From NCBI RefSeq assembly GCF_947179165.1, contig NC_077241.1, positions 30,933,246 to 30,997,245 of the forward strand: a stretch of DNA of 64,000 nucleotides, in the 5' to 3' direction. The notes under the pieces were generated by a model, which was not told the DNA's origin, did not search any database, and was given only the letters and a program-made list of their open reading frames with translations. This DNA is from Solanum dulcamara. Taxonomy: Eukaryota > Streptophyta > Magnoliopsida > Solanales > Solanaceae. Positions 1 to 11,017 of this stretch are shown piece by piece (positions within the stretch are counted from its first letter, which is position 1; each line of letters starts with the position of its first letter). The translations under genes were made by a program, and so were the position numbers.

Positions 1-1947
1 ATAACATAAGTTAGAAGAGGGAATGGGATATTATTCTCGAAACATGGGAACTCACAAATTTGGTAGCCTTCAACAAAATCAACTACCACCTAGAGGTAAA
101 TATGGAGCAACGCTGGTCCATACATTGTGATATCATGTAGATAAAAGAGTATGCATTTGTACTTTGAATGTAGTAAGTATGTAGGCATGCATTAACATTG
201 AAAAAGCATTAGAACATTGATGTAGTATGGAACATAGTGTCGTGCATGCATAATAAATTAATTAAGTGACATTTGAAATGTTCACTGGTGGGAAAATGAC
301 TATAAAAAACATTTAAGACCATCAGAGCTATTAGATAGAATCCAACATAGTCCCCTACGATGGCATGAGAAGACTAATTAAAGGGTAGAGCTCCGTCAAC
401 TTCATTCATTTCTTTAACATTTAAGGCTATTTGTGGATCAACTAGTGTAACCCTACAAGGGTTCCTATGTTGGTATAGAGTTAATAACATATAGGGTTGC
501 TACTAGGATTTCCTTATCGAATTTCACCTCAATTCCCCATTTGGTGCTAAGTCAAATCCCATGGAATCCCACGGAATAGTTTAATATAATAAAAGAACAT
601 AATTATTTATATATATTTAGATCATCGAAACATCATTTTATAGAATAGCTCATTAAAATATGATGATTCAAATGTTAGAATTGTCCTTATCACATAAAAT
701 CCATTCTTTGTCTAAGAAGCCCTTTTATCATCATTTAATTATTTTTTAAATATCTTCACATTCATAGAAAATAAACCTTTGTAAACATTTGGGTTAGAGC
801 CCTGTCAATTGATTCAACATTCTTTAAAAGTCAAGGTAACACATGGCGGATTTAGCCAATTCAACATCAAATCATTTACATCAACACTAGCATATATGAG
901 AGTTATGGAATGCATCAATTTAGAATAACTTTAAAATAACCCATCAATACACTTTAAAACCCCTTTCATTCCTTCGTATAAATACCTTCAATACATCAAT
1001 AATTTTATGCAATTAAGAATCAATATTACTAAGATAGGCATATAAACTTGAAATACTCAATAACTTATATATTTAGAATCATAATATGAAAACCCATAAC
1101 ATTCACTATTTGAAATGGACTTACTAGGTTAGGACAATCCTTGGGCTCTATGGGTGGAAGAACCGATGAATGAGACCCATATATCTTAGTGAATAAATCC
1201 CTAAAGCAGCTTTGAAGAATCTTGAAGTGGAGCACTAGACTTTGCTTGAAACCCATGGTATATCTTTGAGAGGAAAGAACTTTGTGTTTTTGAGTCTAAG
1301 TGTGAGAATGAGGGGTGTGGAATATCTTAGAGTCCTTAGATAGGGTCAATTTAATCCCTAAAATGACCACACTTTGATTTTAAAATGTGGTAAAAGACTA
1401 AAATTCCCCTTTAAAAGTTGGACAAAATTGACCCAATGACCCCTCCCTACGAATCATAGAAGGGTTGATGAGTCATAGGAATGACTCATCTTACAACGTC
1501 TGAGAAGACCCTGAGAACTGACCCACAGGACATCCCCAATGAGTCATCTCTACGATTTATAGAAGGGACTCATCATGTAAGGTTAGAGATTCCCTAAGGA
1601 CTGAGACTCTAAACTTCCCTTACGATTTATTTCTACAAGTCATCATTTCATCTATGGGTCATAAAACCCATTTTTTCTAGAGGGTCTAAGAACCCTACAA
1701 GTCTAGGCCTCTAAACCTTTTTGATGAGTCATTTCTATGATCCATCATTTCTTCTACGAGTAGTAACATGGACCCGTAGGCTTCAATATTGACTTGGTCC
1801 AATACTATACAAAAATAACACCTCTACGAGCTAGTCCTACGACTTATAGGAGTACCTACGACTTATAGGTTGAGTCGAAGAGATGGATGCAGTCAACTTT
1901 CCTAAAATTATCCTTCGTTATAACTTTCTGACATATGGTGTCTTACA
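1..1947 (-). mobile_element. 3' LTR of Ty3/gypsy element A (C family), cut by window edge
   Basis: Read on the minus strand, the LTR begins at 1947 with TGTAAGACACC, directly after a purine-rich tract, and runs off the window. Its order matches the C-family LTRs elsewhere: U3 with repeated GACTCATAG/CTACGACT-type motifs (about 1450-1880), then a leader-like segment, then a segment near 60-180 that also occurs in the minus LTR near 38740-38880. It lacks the 0.63-kb passenger found in the LTRs at 21717 and 29676. About 300 bp of the LTR end lie outside the window, judged from that alignment by eye. No gene is seen in it. Confidence 0.8.
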
Positions 1948-1961
1948 ATATCTTCCCCTTG
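1948..1961 (-). promoter_or_regulatory. Polypurine tract of element A
   Basis: On the minus strand a purine-rich run (AAGGGGAAGATAT) abuts the LTR start. The same tract precedes the LTR at 29676. In this family it primes plus-strand DNA synthesis. Confidence 0.75.
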
Positions 1962-2186
1962 GGAACATTCGTCTTTGAATGAGATTAATCTAGCATAGGA
2001 AGGATACAGAATGATGACTAGCTACCCAACAGGAAATACAATGAACTTGAAATGCATAGAACATGAAATATTTAAACCTAGCATAAATATGACTCAAAAA
2101 TTAAATCTATGAACATGCATGCATGTGACGACACTATGAAAACTAAAACGTAGGAGCTATAAATGATTCATGAATAACATAGTACC

Positions 2187-3480
2187 TTAGGCTTGAGTAG
2201 AATGAAAAATATGAGGATATCGCTTCATCATATGCACTTTCTCTTCCCATATAGCACTTTCAGCTTGTTTATTTCTCCAAAGGACTTTGACGGATACAAC
2301 TTCCTTTTTCCTCAATCTCTTGATTTGATGGTCCAAAATTTCAACCGGGACCTTTTCATAGGTCAAGTTTTCTTCAACATTTACAACTTCTAATGGCACA
2401 ATAGTACTAGGATCGCTCACATATTTCCTTGACATAGAGACATGCGACATCGGATGAACCATGGCCATTTCCAAAGGCAACTCCAACTCATAGGAAACCT
2501 TGACAACACCACTCAAAATTATATAAGACCCTACATACCTAGGTATTAATTTTCCTTTCTTACCAAACTAAATTACACCCTTCATGGGCGAAACCTTCAA
2601 GTATACCCAATAATCAACATTAACTCAAGAACTCTCCTTCTTGTATCAGAATAAGACTTTTGGCGACTTTGAGCCTTCTTCAACCTTTCTCTAATGACTC
2701 TCACCTTCTCTAAAGAATCAATCACCAAATCGGGACTCAATAATGTCATCTCACCCACTTCAAATAAACCAATCGCACACCTACATCACCTTCCATACAA
2801 AGCTTCAAATGGTACAATCTCAATAATTGAGTTAGCTATTATTATAGGCGATTTCAATTAGTGGTTGATGGTCATACCAACTCCCTTAAAACTCCAACAC
2901 ATAAGCCCTTAGCATATCCTCTAGTGTTTGATTTATTCGTTCAGCTTGCCCATCAGTTTGACGATTAAATGTGATACTTAACTTTACCTTTGTACCAAGA
3001 TCCCTTTGAAAAGATTTCAAAAAATGGAAAGTGAATTTGGTACCACAATCCAAAATAATTGACAAAGGCACATCATTAAACCTTACCAATTCCCGAATAT
3101 ACCGCTTAGCATAATCTTCATCATTAGAAGATGTCTTGACCAGTAGAAAGTGAGCTGACTTCGTCATTACATCAACAATCACCCAAATTGAGTCATGATG
3201 CTTCCTTGTATGAGGCAAACCCACTACGAGGTCCATGTTCATATCTTCCCACTTCCAAGTGGGGATTTCAATGTCTTGATCTAGCCCACCTGGCCTTTGC
3301 TATTCGACTTAAACTTGTTGGTAATTTTGATAATCGTCCCAGACCTTACAATGTCCTTTTTTATGCTATCCCACAAATAAACTCGTTTAAGTCTCGATAC
3401 ATTTTAGTCTAGTCATAATGAATAGAGTATGAAGATATATGAGGCTCTTTCAATATCAAAATACATAGGACAACCATATG
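2187..3480 (-). pseudogene. Integrase with chromodomain-like tail, element A
   Basis: This is the last pol domain of a Ty3/gypsy polyprotein, which would insert the DNA copy into chromatin. On the minus strand the core (3242-2886) keeps all three catalytic acidic residues: D in VDVMTKSAHF, D in ILDCGTKFT and E in TDGQAERINQTLED. The C-terminal piece (2516-2187) reads VPVEILDHQIKRL, then VKVLWRNKQAESAIWEE, the pattern of the chromodomain-like tail of Tekay/Del chromoviruses. The region between (2885-2517) stays recognisable but is frameshifted, so the protein cannot be made whole. It ends at a stop about 240 bp before the LTR. Family assignment is by motif only. Confidence 0.85.
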
Positions 3481-3540
3481 AAGGAACACATAATTGACCT
3501 TGGTAAAAGAGCATTCCATCTCCCTCTTGTAAGACAACTT

Positions 3541-4937
3541 CTACTTTCTTTCTTTCACCAACTTCGTCAAATCCACTAATATTGGATCAAGGTCATATTT
3601 TGACTTAACATCTACCATCAAAGATGATTCGGCCCTATTGTGAACAAAGATACCACCATCATTGGAACCACTTATCTTCACACCTAATGTAGCCTCCAGG
3701 TGGACATCATTTACCAACTCTCTCTTCACTTTATAAATATGAGCCTCACTCCCCATAGGCACTCTACTAAGTTCATTGTCTACCACATTTGCTTTATCCA
3801 GATGATAATGCACACTCATATCATATTCCTTGAGGAGTTGTATCTACCTTCTTTTCCTTAGATTGAGGTCCTTTTGAGTCAACACTTATTGATGAGTATT
3901 GTGATCGGTAAACATATCCACATATACCTCATAGAGGTAATTCTGCCAAACTATTAAAGCAAGAACCACGGTTGCTAACTCAAGATCATGGGTAGGGTAG
4001 TTATGCTTATACGGCTTGAATTGCCTAGAAGTATAGGCTATAACCTTTCAGTTTACATCAAGGCACAACCCAAACCAACCTTGAAGTATCACATTACACC
4101 ATAAACCATTTTGATATTCGACCTTTCCAAGTTTGGAAATTCTTTTTTACACTCATCCGTCCATAGGAACCTTGCCTTTTTTTGAGTCAATTTCATCATG
4201 GGAGCTGAAAAAGAAGAGAACCCTTCAACGAACCTTCTATAATACCCAATTAGACTCAAAAATCTGCTAATGTCCATACGAGACAATGGTTTATGCCAAT
4301 TCCTTAACACATTAATTTTCTTAGGATCAACCTAGATCCTATTACTGGACACTATGTGACAACTAAATACCACCTCTTTCAACCAAAATTCACATTTTCT
4401 AAACTTGTCAAACAATTTCCTATCCCTCAAGGTTTGAAGCATAACTCTCAAATTTTTTTTATGCTCTTCCTCACCCTGAGAGTAAATTAAGATATCATCA
4501 ATGAAGACCACCACAAAAATGTCAATATAGGGTTTGAAAACCCTATTCATTAGATTCATAAACACCATTGGTGCATTCGTCAACCCAAATAATATCACTA
4601 AAAAATTGAATTGACCAAATCGTATTCTAACTATTATCTTGGGAATGTCACACTCTCTTACCCTTAGTTGATGATAGTCGGACTGGAGATCAATCTTAGA
4701 GAAATGAGTTACCCCCTATAATTGGTCAAAAATATCATCTATCCTAGGGATAAGATATTTGTTCTTCATGGTTACCTTGTTTAATAGTTGATATTCTATG
4801 CACATTTGAAATGACCTATCCTTCTTCGTTATAAACAATACGAGAGCACCTCATGGTGAAATACTTGTCCTTATAAACCATTTCTCCAACAAGTCCTTTA
4901 ATTTTTCATTCAACTCCTTCAATTCTGCTGGTCCTAT
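3541..4937 (-). pseudogene. Reverse transcriptase and RNase H, element A
   Basis: Minus-strand RT and RNase H of the same polyprotein, which copy the element RNA to DNA. The RT active site is visible as [10 protein letters not shown] (GATGAT complement at 4494-4499), followed by the conserved CEFWLKEV segment and the connection LIGYYRRFVEGFS (4310-4089). RNase H follows near 4090-3850 with [17 protein letters not shown] and VDMFTDH-type segments, then VHYHLDKANVVDNELSR (3819 down). Stops and frameshifts occur near 4600-4900, 4310-4330 and 3840-4080. Order RT, RNase H, INT identifies Ty3/gypsy rather than copia. Confidence 0.87.
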
Positions 4938-5270
4938 TCAGTAGGGAGAAATATAGATAGGTTGTGTATTGGGGAGAATATCAATATAAAAATCAATTTC
5001 CTTTTCTGGAGGGACACCAGGAATGTCATCGGAGAAAAAATCAAGAAACTCAATAATCACCGAAACCAATTCAATGAATGAAGTTTTAAAGTCGACATCC
5101 TTTAGACTAATGATATGGTAAATGCAACCCTTAGAAATTAACTTTTGAGTCTTAAGACAGGAAATGAACTTACCCTTCACTATTGAATCATGAACCTTCC
5201 ATTCAAGAATAGACTCATTTGGGAAATGAAACTTAACCCCATGAGTTCTACGATCTATAAAAGCATAAGA
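4938..5270 (-). pseudogene. PR-RT linker of element A, 3' side of the LINE insertion
   Basis: The minus-strand frame reads SYAFIDRRTHGVKFHFPNES and ends in IDILPNTQPIYISPY, the segment joining protease to RT in chromoviral gypsy pol. It begins abruptly at 5270 because a LINE interrupts it; the matching upstream part resumes at 7371. A stop at 4938 separates it from RT. An ATG-started frame continuing to 5423 is a chimera of gypsy and LINE sequence, not a real start. Confidence 0.8.
5259..5270. repeat. Target site duplication of the LINE, left copy
   Basis: AAAAGCATAAGA occurs here and again at 7371-7382, with the LINE between. The site lies inside gypsy A pol and encodes SYAF on the minus strand. 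Confidence 0.9.
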
Positions 5271-5984
5271 GCAAGTAAATATGGAGGAAACAAATCTAGT
5301 GTTACTAGAGTTAAGTTCTCCATAGTCAAAGATCTCTACATGCTGATAAGCAATGCTTACCCTTACATTAAATGGCCACAGAGCTGGAAAGAGCTGGTTA
5401 CTATGGTAGAGAACTGCCAACATGACATGAGAGTGACCAAAGTTATGTGGATCAGACCTCCACCTTCCACAGTAAAGTTGAATACTGATGGGAGTGCATT
5501 AGACAACCCTGGGAAAATTAGAGCAGGAGGAATATTAAGAGACCACAATGGTAACTTAATATATGCCTTTGCAACTCCAATGGGACTGGGTACTAACAAC
5601 CAAGTAGAAGTGCAGGCAAAAACTATTGGTATCACTTGGTGTCTCCATCATAGCTATAGTAGAGTGATTTTGGAGGTTGATTCAGAATTATTGACTAAGT
5701 GGCTGAAATAAGACCTCAAACCACCTTGGAGCATTCACAGATATGTTGTAAAATTGTAGTCTTTGGTCCAGCATTTGGAACTATTTCATTGCAAACATAT
5801 ATTCAGAGAAGCAAACCATCCTGCAGATACCTTATCTAAATACAGCCATATGTTCAATTATACACAACACTTCCACAACTTCCAGCAGCTACCACAGGAA
5901 ACAAAGGGCTACATCAAGATGGACAAGCTAGGAATGGCAAGTTTTAGAAGGAAAAGCCTAAAAAGAATTAAACAACCTCCGTGA
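5271..5984 (+). pseudogene. LINE C-terminal RNase H domain
   Basis: This domain (RVT_3 type) removes RNA from RNA-DNA hybrids and ends the ORF2 protein of many plant L1-like elements. Visible residues are D in LNTDGSALDNPG (about 5487), E in NNQVEVQA (about 5607), D in LEVDSELL (about 5680) and the final HIFREANHPADTLSKYSH with its D (about 5830). The frame is consistent throughout but has in-frame stops at 5709 and near 5757; the natural stop TGA is 5982-5984. Upstream RT is lost by truncation. It is dead, and is not a host RNase H gene: no ATG-led frame exists without the flanking gypsy sequence. Confidence 0.87.
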
Positions 5985-7370
5985 CTGATCTCCCTTGCAC
6001 TGTGTAATAGACTTTCTATGTATAATTTAGTTTATTCTTTCGTATTCAACCTAGTTATTTCTTATTGTAAGGGGAGAGTCTCCCTTGTTTATTGCTTTCA
6101 TAGAACAACCAACATACATTTAGATGTAAGAGCTAGAGTAGTGGTGTCTGCTTTGGTTTTTCTCTGTAGGTACAAGGTTGTATTGCTGTTAGCTGAGATC
6201 AGCAATTCATTGTGCCCTTGGAGTAGCAGTAGCGTGGTGCATCAATTGACAACTTGGAGTAGGCCTTGGAGATGCAAGATTGATGTAGAGCTACAACACT
6301 TGAACCAGCAATTGGAATTATCCTCTTGTTTGTTTAATTGTGCAGGTACTCTACACAGCAGCAGCTTCCAAGAATAGGATCTTCAATATCAACACCCTAC
6401 AACAACCTGCAGAATCCAATAACAAGCCAAACATGCACCACACCATCCATAATTGCTTCTTTGTATAGTAGTGGCATGGTGCAACTTTTGACAGCTTGGA
6501 GTTTGCCTTAGAGGTGCAAAAATAAGTACAACGCTCATTATACAACATCCAAGAACCAACAACAACAAGAAGAGTGGTTGCAACAAGTTCAAAACTACAA
6601 AAATTTCATATACACTGCAGAAATGCAACACCAAACAACAACTCAACCCACAGCTGAACCTGAAGTTACAGACTTTGAAGATGAAGCTGAAGGTAGATGG
6701 GCTACAACACAAGAAGCTACAGGCAACACCAACAGGCTGCAACACCAACAACATACATAGCTACTTAGCTACATTGGGACAGGAACTGAAGCTGCAGGTA
6801 GGCCATCTTTTGGTCATCAACTTCTTCAGCATTCACTCTTCAACAAGAGGAGCACTCATAGCCCCTTGACATAGCAGCTGCAAGTCTGCAGGGACAATGT
6901 TCTTCCACAATATGACAACCTCGGTATTACAAGATTAAGAAAGACAAAGATGAAAATAACTTTTCCGACCCATGCGAAATAGAAGTTTCGTATACTTGCC
7001 CTTCTTCATTTTAGCTATGTATGATATGTAGCTTACTTGAATAGGACTAGTGTAGGTTACTTTAGTGTATTCACATGGAAGGGGAGAGTCTCCCTCATTT
7101 ACGTTTTTCTTAGTCGAAGTGTATCGGGAGGAGTCCTCTCATAGGTTTATTGTTTTTCTAGTTATTAGATAGCACCTTTTGTATTGGGGATGAGTTAGCC
7201 GACCTTAGTAGGTTAGATGACTTATGAACCAACATAGGATCGGAGGTAAGGTTTATGTCCCCCTCCTTGTATTTTCTGTTTTGTTATTTATGTTAAGGCT
7301 TGGGGGTGACGCTCAACCCCTGACTATGTATGAGAGGTGGGAGCCTCGTGTAGGGTCCGTTCCCATAGAA
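5985..7370 (+). other. LINE 3' untranslated region
   Basis: Non-coding tail of the LINE. It contains partial internal repeats: GGGGAGAGTCTCCC near 6071 and again near 7081, and a related CTTGGAGTAGGCCTTGGAG-type segment near 6255 and 6495. It ends with GGGGGTGACGCTCAACCCC near 7303 and an A-run at the right target duplication. Short frames here on both strands show no family signature. Confidence 0.7.
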
Positions 7371-7382
7371 AAAAGCATAAGA
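7371..7382. repeat. Target site duplication of the LINE, right copy
   Basis: Perfect match to 5259-5270, marking the 3' junction. Confidence 0.9.
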
Positions 7383-7635
7383 TACATATGTCAAGCTCAA
7401 TGAGATCACAAGGAATAAATTTATACAATATATACACAGGACAACCCTTATAGACCTTTCTAGCAACAACCAACTTAACAACTGGGGTAGACACCAAATA
7501 AGGCTCTAGCAATATTTCAGGTAACACATCAAACATAGTAGTAATTAATAGAGTAACAAATGACAAATTAGCTCCCTTATATAATAATGCATACACATCA
7601 AAAGTAATGACCTTTAACATACTGGGAACAATATT

Positions 7636-7640
7636 GGGTA
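7636..7640. repeat. Probable left target duplication of element B (GGGTA)
   Basis: Five bases before the TG start of the B 5' LTR. The matching right copy cannot be checked because the 3' LTR is truncated at 16851. Confidence 0.45.
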
Positions 7641-7994
7641 TGTTATGCCCCACACTTTTGGTATATGGGAATACCTATCTAGCTTCTCTAAAGCTATCAT
7701 GTGATCCACATTATCTATAATGTTACCAAATAACTCTAAGGAAGGGAGGATGTGATACCCCATAATAGTGAAGGTTGGAAATAGAGTTATGAGAATCTAA
7801 AGGAGTTGGAGGTCGAGTAATGAGTCGTAAGACTCGATTTACTTGTGTAAGCTACCAACTTTTACATCTTACATAACTAAGTTACTTGAGTACATGCCGA
7901 GGTTATGTAGTAACAATTACATTAGTTTTTAAAGTAAGACGAGATTACGAACCCACAGAAGAGGCAGAAGGAGGCATAGCTCCTACTCGAAAAC

Positions 7995-8067
7995 AAGTAG
8001 GTGATGTACCTACTTGGACTAAGTAGGTGATGCACCTAATTGGATCAAGTAGGTGATACACCTACTT
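7995..8067. repeat. Three 21-bp hairpin units in U3 of B 5' LTR
   Basis: Units at 7995-8015, 8021-8041 and 8047-8067, exact 26-bp spacing. Each has 9-base arms AAGTAGGTG and CACCTACTT (with single changes) around three bases. Two units occur in the 3' LTR at 14524-14570, three in element G at 58560-58632, and one each in the solo LTR and F. Confidence 0.85.
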
Positions 8068-8083
8068 AGGGTAGACCCCACCT

Positions 8084-8093
8084 GCCACGTGGC
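8084..8093. promoter_or_regulatory. G-box palindrome GCCACGTGGC
   Basis: A perfect CACGTG core between the hairpin units and the TATA region of the B 5' LTR; a related GCCACATGTCACC lies at about 8139. CACGTG is the known core for plant bZIP and bHLH factors; regulation here is inferred. Confidence 0.6.
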
Positions 8094-11005
8094 AGTATAT
8101 AGGTGGCTGCATGGCTTGAGGTGGCACCCTAGGGGGCTGCCACATGTCACCTCCTAAGGAGGTGTATATTTGTATGTTATTCTAAAGTAAATCTTATTTT
8201 CAGCAACATTTCTTGGCTAAATTAAGAGTAAAATCGTGAGAAAAAGTAAAGAGTAGCTACGGGTTGCTCCAATTCAAGGTAAGGCTCCAACTTTTTCTCT
8301 GTGAATTAACTATTTAAGGTATTCTATGGATACATGATGGTGTTTAATAGAATAAAATTACTATTTGGGGCAGCGAAGAAGGGAAGCGAATGGCCTGTCA
8401 ATTTTTTGCATGTTAAGAGAACTTTCGAGGCAAGTTTTAGCGAGTTTTAGCAAGGTATGGCTTGGTTCTCTTCTTCCACGTTTTGGTAAGGGTTTGGACA
8501 TATTATGAAGGTATAAATATGTATTGGAAACATGAAAATATTCATGGTATGACTGAAGAACATTGCAGGTTATGTAGGGTCTGGTTTGACACGATTTTAA
8601 TGGGTTAAAGTTTTGCTAGAGTCGTTGTTATTGTGGTGTTGTATTGGGAGTTGTTTTATAGTATTGCAGGGATGGAACATGACTAAAAATGAATGTATAT
8701 TCTTTTGGTTGCAGCCACCCCTGTTCGTGTGGTTAAAGGTTTTATGAAATAGAGATTAAAAACCCTATTTTGGTATTGTAGTTTTAAGCGAGTTGTTTGG
8801 AGTTTGTGTTGTGTAATGTTGAAGTGGTTTACTTGTATATATGCTGCTGATTTTTTTTGTTGGTTGGCCTCTAAGGTTTGGGGGTTAAATTGAAAGTTCG
8901 GATAGGGCAAGTTATAAAGGAGATGCTGCCCGATTTTTGGTAACTCCTTAACTAACTAATAGACTAGTCGAGAAAGACGAATAAGGAATTGATTCCTATG
9001 GGTGGTTGGTTGTGGATTTAGAAGCTGGAAGGTAGAAGGTTGCTAACATTAGTATTACTTTCATGTTAAATAGGTTAAAGGAGTACCGAAGCGAGCTTGA
9101 ATGCGATAATCCATAACAGGTATGTAGAGCTATCCCTTCCTTTGACATGTCTTAGATGTAAGTTACGATTGATATATATATGAAATGTTGGGATAATTCC
9201 ACTCATAAAACTCCAAGTATAATTCATAAGTCTTGTCGACTTCTTGATGTTAGAACTCCTGTAATAGCTGAGTTATTGCCTTTTTTCTTCTATGTGATGA
9301 AAAGTAGTACATGTAAATCCTGTCTCTTCTTTCCTTTGGAATGGCTTAATTGTAAGTTAAATGACATATGATATGGGTTTAGAGGTAATTCCATTTATGA
9401 TCTCCGAATATAACTTATGACTTTTAGTCACTTTTGAACATTAAAAGTCTGAAAGTAGTTAAACTACTATTCTCGAGCCTTCTATATAGTGAATAGTAAG
9501 TGGAGATGCCATCTCCTCTTCCTAAAGGCTCTACAATGATAAATGATTTTGATTGCATAAGTTGTGTCTTTGCTTTCACGAGCTATGTGGTATTGTCTTG
9601 ATTGTATGTCTATGATTCCTGAGGCCCCAATTGATGTAATCCCCAATGACATCTAAAAGGCACTTCGGATAATTACTTCCCTGGTCTTCAGGTGACAGTT
9701 CACTTGACTATTTCATTTAGTCTCATAGGGTGAGTTAATTGCATATAGTTTCTCACTACTCTACTCGTGCATGCTGTAACCCTTCTTTGTTCATATCCCA
9801 CGATGGTCCAGATATTACGTCAGGCATAGCTTTACTATTTCTTTCACCACATCCCAAGCCGGATATGTATAGTTCCATATGCGAGGAGACTATTCCGTAT
9901 GTGAGGTATGGTATATGTTATGACGATACGATTATTCACTAAGTCCCAGGCAAGCTGTAATATGATGGTATGTGTTTTTATATTATGGTACATGTGTGAT
10001 GGTATGTATGGCAAAATAAGGAAGGAATACCGAGTCCCTCTATAGAGGGTTGGGTACAGTATGTATATAGGATGTTGGTATGCCATAAATGTACCCCACT
10101 TCCTTCATTGAGTCTATCACTAAAGGGCCGGATACTTTATGTAGGCATGTATATGGAAATATAGTGATACATTTGTGACCCCGAGCCCCATAATGAACTG
10201 GATGTGATGTGGTAACATATATAATACAATTATATAGTATACGATGATATAATGTCGTATATGATGATGTGATGAAGTGATACACATGATGATATGATGA
10301 CATATTAGTATGATGAAACGATTATGACACCGAGTTTCCTAGAAGGCTGGGTACAGTGTATGATAATGTATATGACTACATGTTCTAAGATGTAGGCATA
10401 GTAATTGTTAACTATTATACTTGTTTTCCTGCATCCCTATTTCAGTTGTTGTCTCAGTTATGATGTTTTATGCTTTACATACTCAGTACATATATCGTAC
10501 GAACTCCCCTTTCTTCAGAGGGCTGCGTTTCATACGCGCAAGTACAGATGTTCATTTCGGAGATCCGCCAGCTTAGTATTTCTGCTCAGCTATGTTTGAA
10601 GGGTTCCATTGTTCTGAAGCCTAGCTCTTGGTGCTGGTCATTTGATGTCGGCATTTGTTTATTCAGGGGTACGACGGGGTCCTGTCCTGCCATATGTCAC
10701 CGTTCATAACTCTTAGAGGTCTGTAGGCATGTTTATGTAAGTTGTTTATAAGTTTGTTTCAGCTATGCCTATATGTCGTGTTGTAAATATTTTTATGTTA
10801 CATCAGTCTTGTTGGCTTACGTGCCCTTTCATGATATAGTACGAAAGAAGGGGATACATGTACCTAAAAAGGTTTTGACCCATTGGGGTTTTTTTATATA
10901 GTATCACATCACACACGGTTCAACTTGACTATAGAGGATAGATACGTATACAGGGGTCCAGGTCAGACCCCAGTCGTGGCCCATGGGGTTCGTTCATGAC
11001 AAAAG

Positions 11006-11017
11006 TGGTATCAAAGT
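11006..11017 (+). promoter_or_regulatory. Primer-binding site of element B
   Basis: TGGTATCAAAGT, two changes from TGGTATCAGAGC, which is complementary to the 3' end of plant initiator Met tRNA. It lies four bases after the LTR. Confidence 0.8.

Larger units (their letters stand above)
5271..7370 (+). mobile_element. 5'-truncated LINE inserted in element A
   Basis: A 2.1-kb plus-strand non-LTR element bounded by perfect 12-bp duplications. It starts in frame inside an open reading frame (SKYGGNKSS) immediately after the left duplication, as expected for 5' truncation during target-primed reverse transcription. It ends in a short A-run that merges with the right duplication. The 5' endonuclease and RT domains are absent; only the C-terminal RNase H and a long 3' untranslated region remain. 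Confidence 0.88.
7371..7640 (-). pseudogene. Aspartic protease remnant of element A
   Basis: The minus strand reads KVITFDVYALLYKGANLSFV, then FDVLPEILLEPYLVSTPV and YKGCPV, the retropepsin-like protease that cleaves the gypsy polyprotein. The active-site Asp that should precede K-G-A is replaced by Tyr, so it would be inactive. After IELDI about a dozen codons are missing before the SYAF segment, a deletion with frameshift independent of the LINE. Its N-terminal side is cut at 7640 by insertion of element B; no gag of A is seen in the window. Confidence 0.8.
7641..11001 (+). mobile_element. 5' LTR of element B (3.36 kb)
   Basis: Begins TGTTATGCCCCACACTTTTG and ends GTTCATGACA, followed four bases later by a primer-binding site. 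The same start recurs at 14170, giving the LTR pair. U3 holds three hairpin units (7995-8067), a G-box palindrome (8084-8093) and a weak TATA region near 8163. Later parts carry diverged modules of the type CCGAGT...GGGCCGGATAC (near 10040, 10120, 10330). Minus-strand reading frames around 9844-10303 and 11405-11724 are tandem-rich LTR or leader sequence and show no protein family. Confidence 0.88.

Noticed and set aside
5190..5711. A 173-codon plus-strand frame with an RNase H domain as a host gene
   Set aside because: Its first 27 codons are antisense gypsy sequence; the RNase H part belongs to the LINE that starts at 5271 and has internal stops.
2187..7640. Endogenous pararetrovirus
   Set aside because: Order RT, RNase H, then integrase with a DDE triad and flanking LTR with polypurine tract fits Ty3/gypsy; no movement-protein or coat signature was seen.
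11006..11017. tRNA gene fragment
   Set aside because: Only the 12-base complement of a tRNA 3' end is present, at the exact place of a primer-binding site; no cloverleaf.
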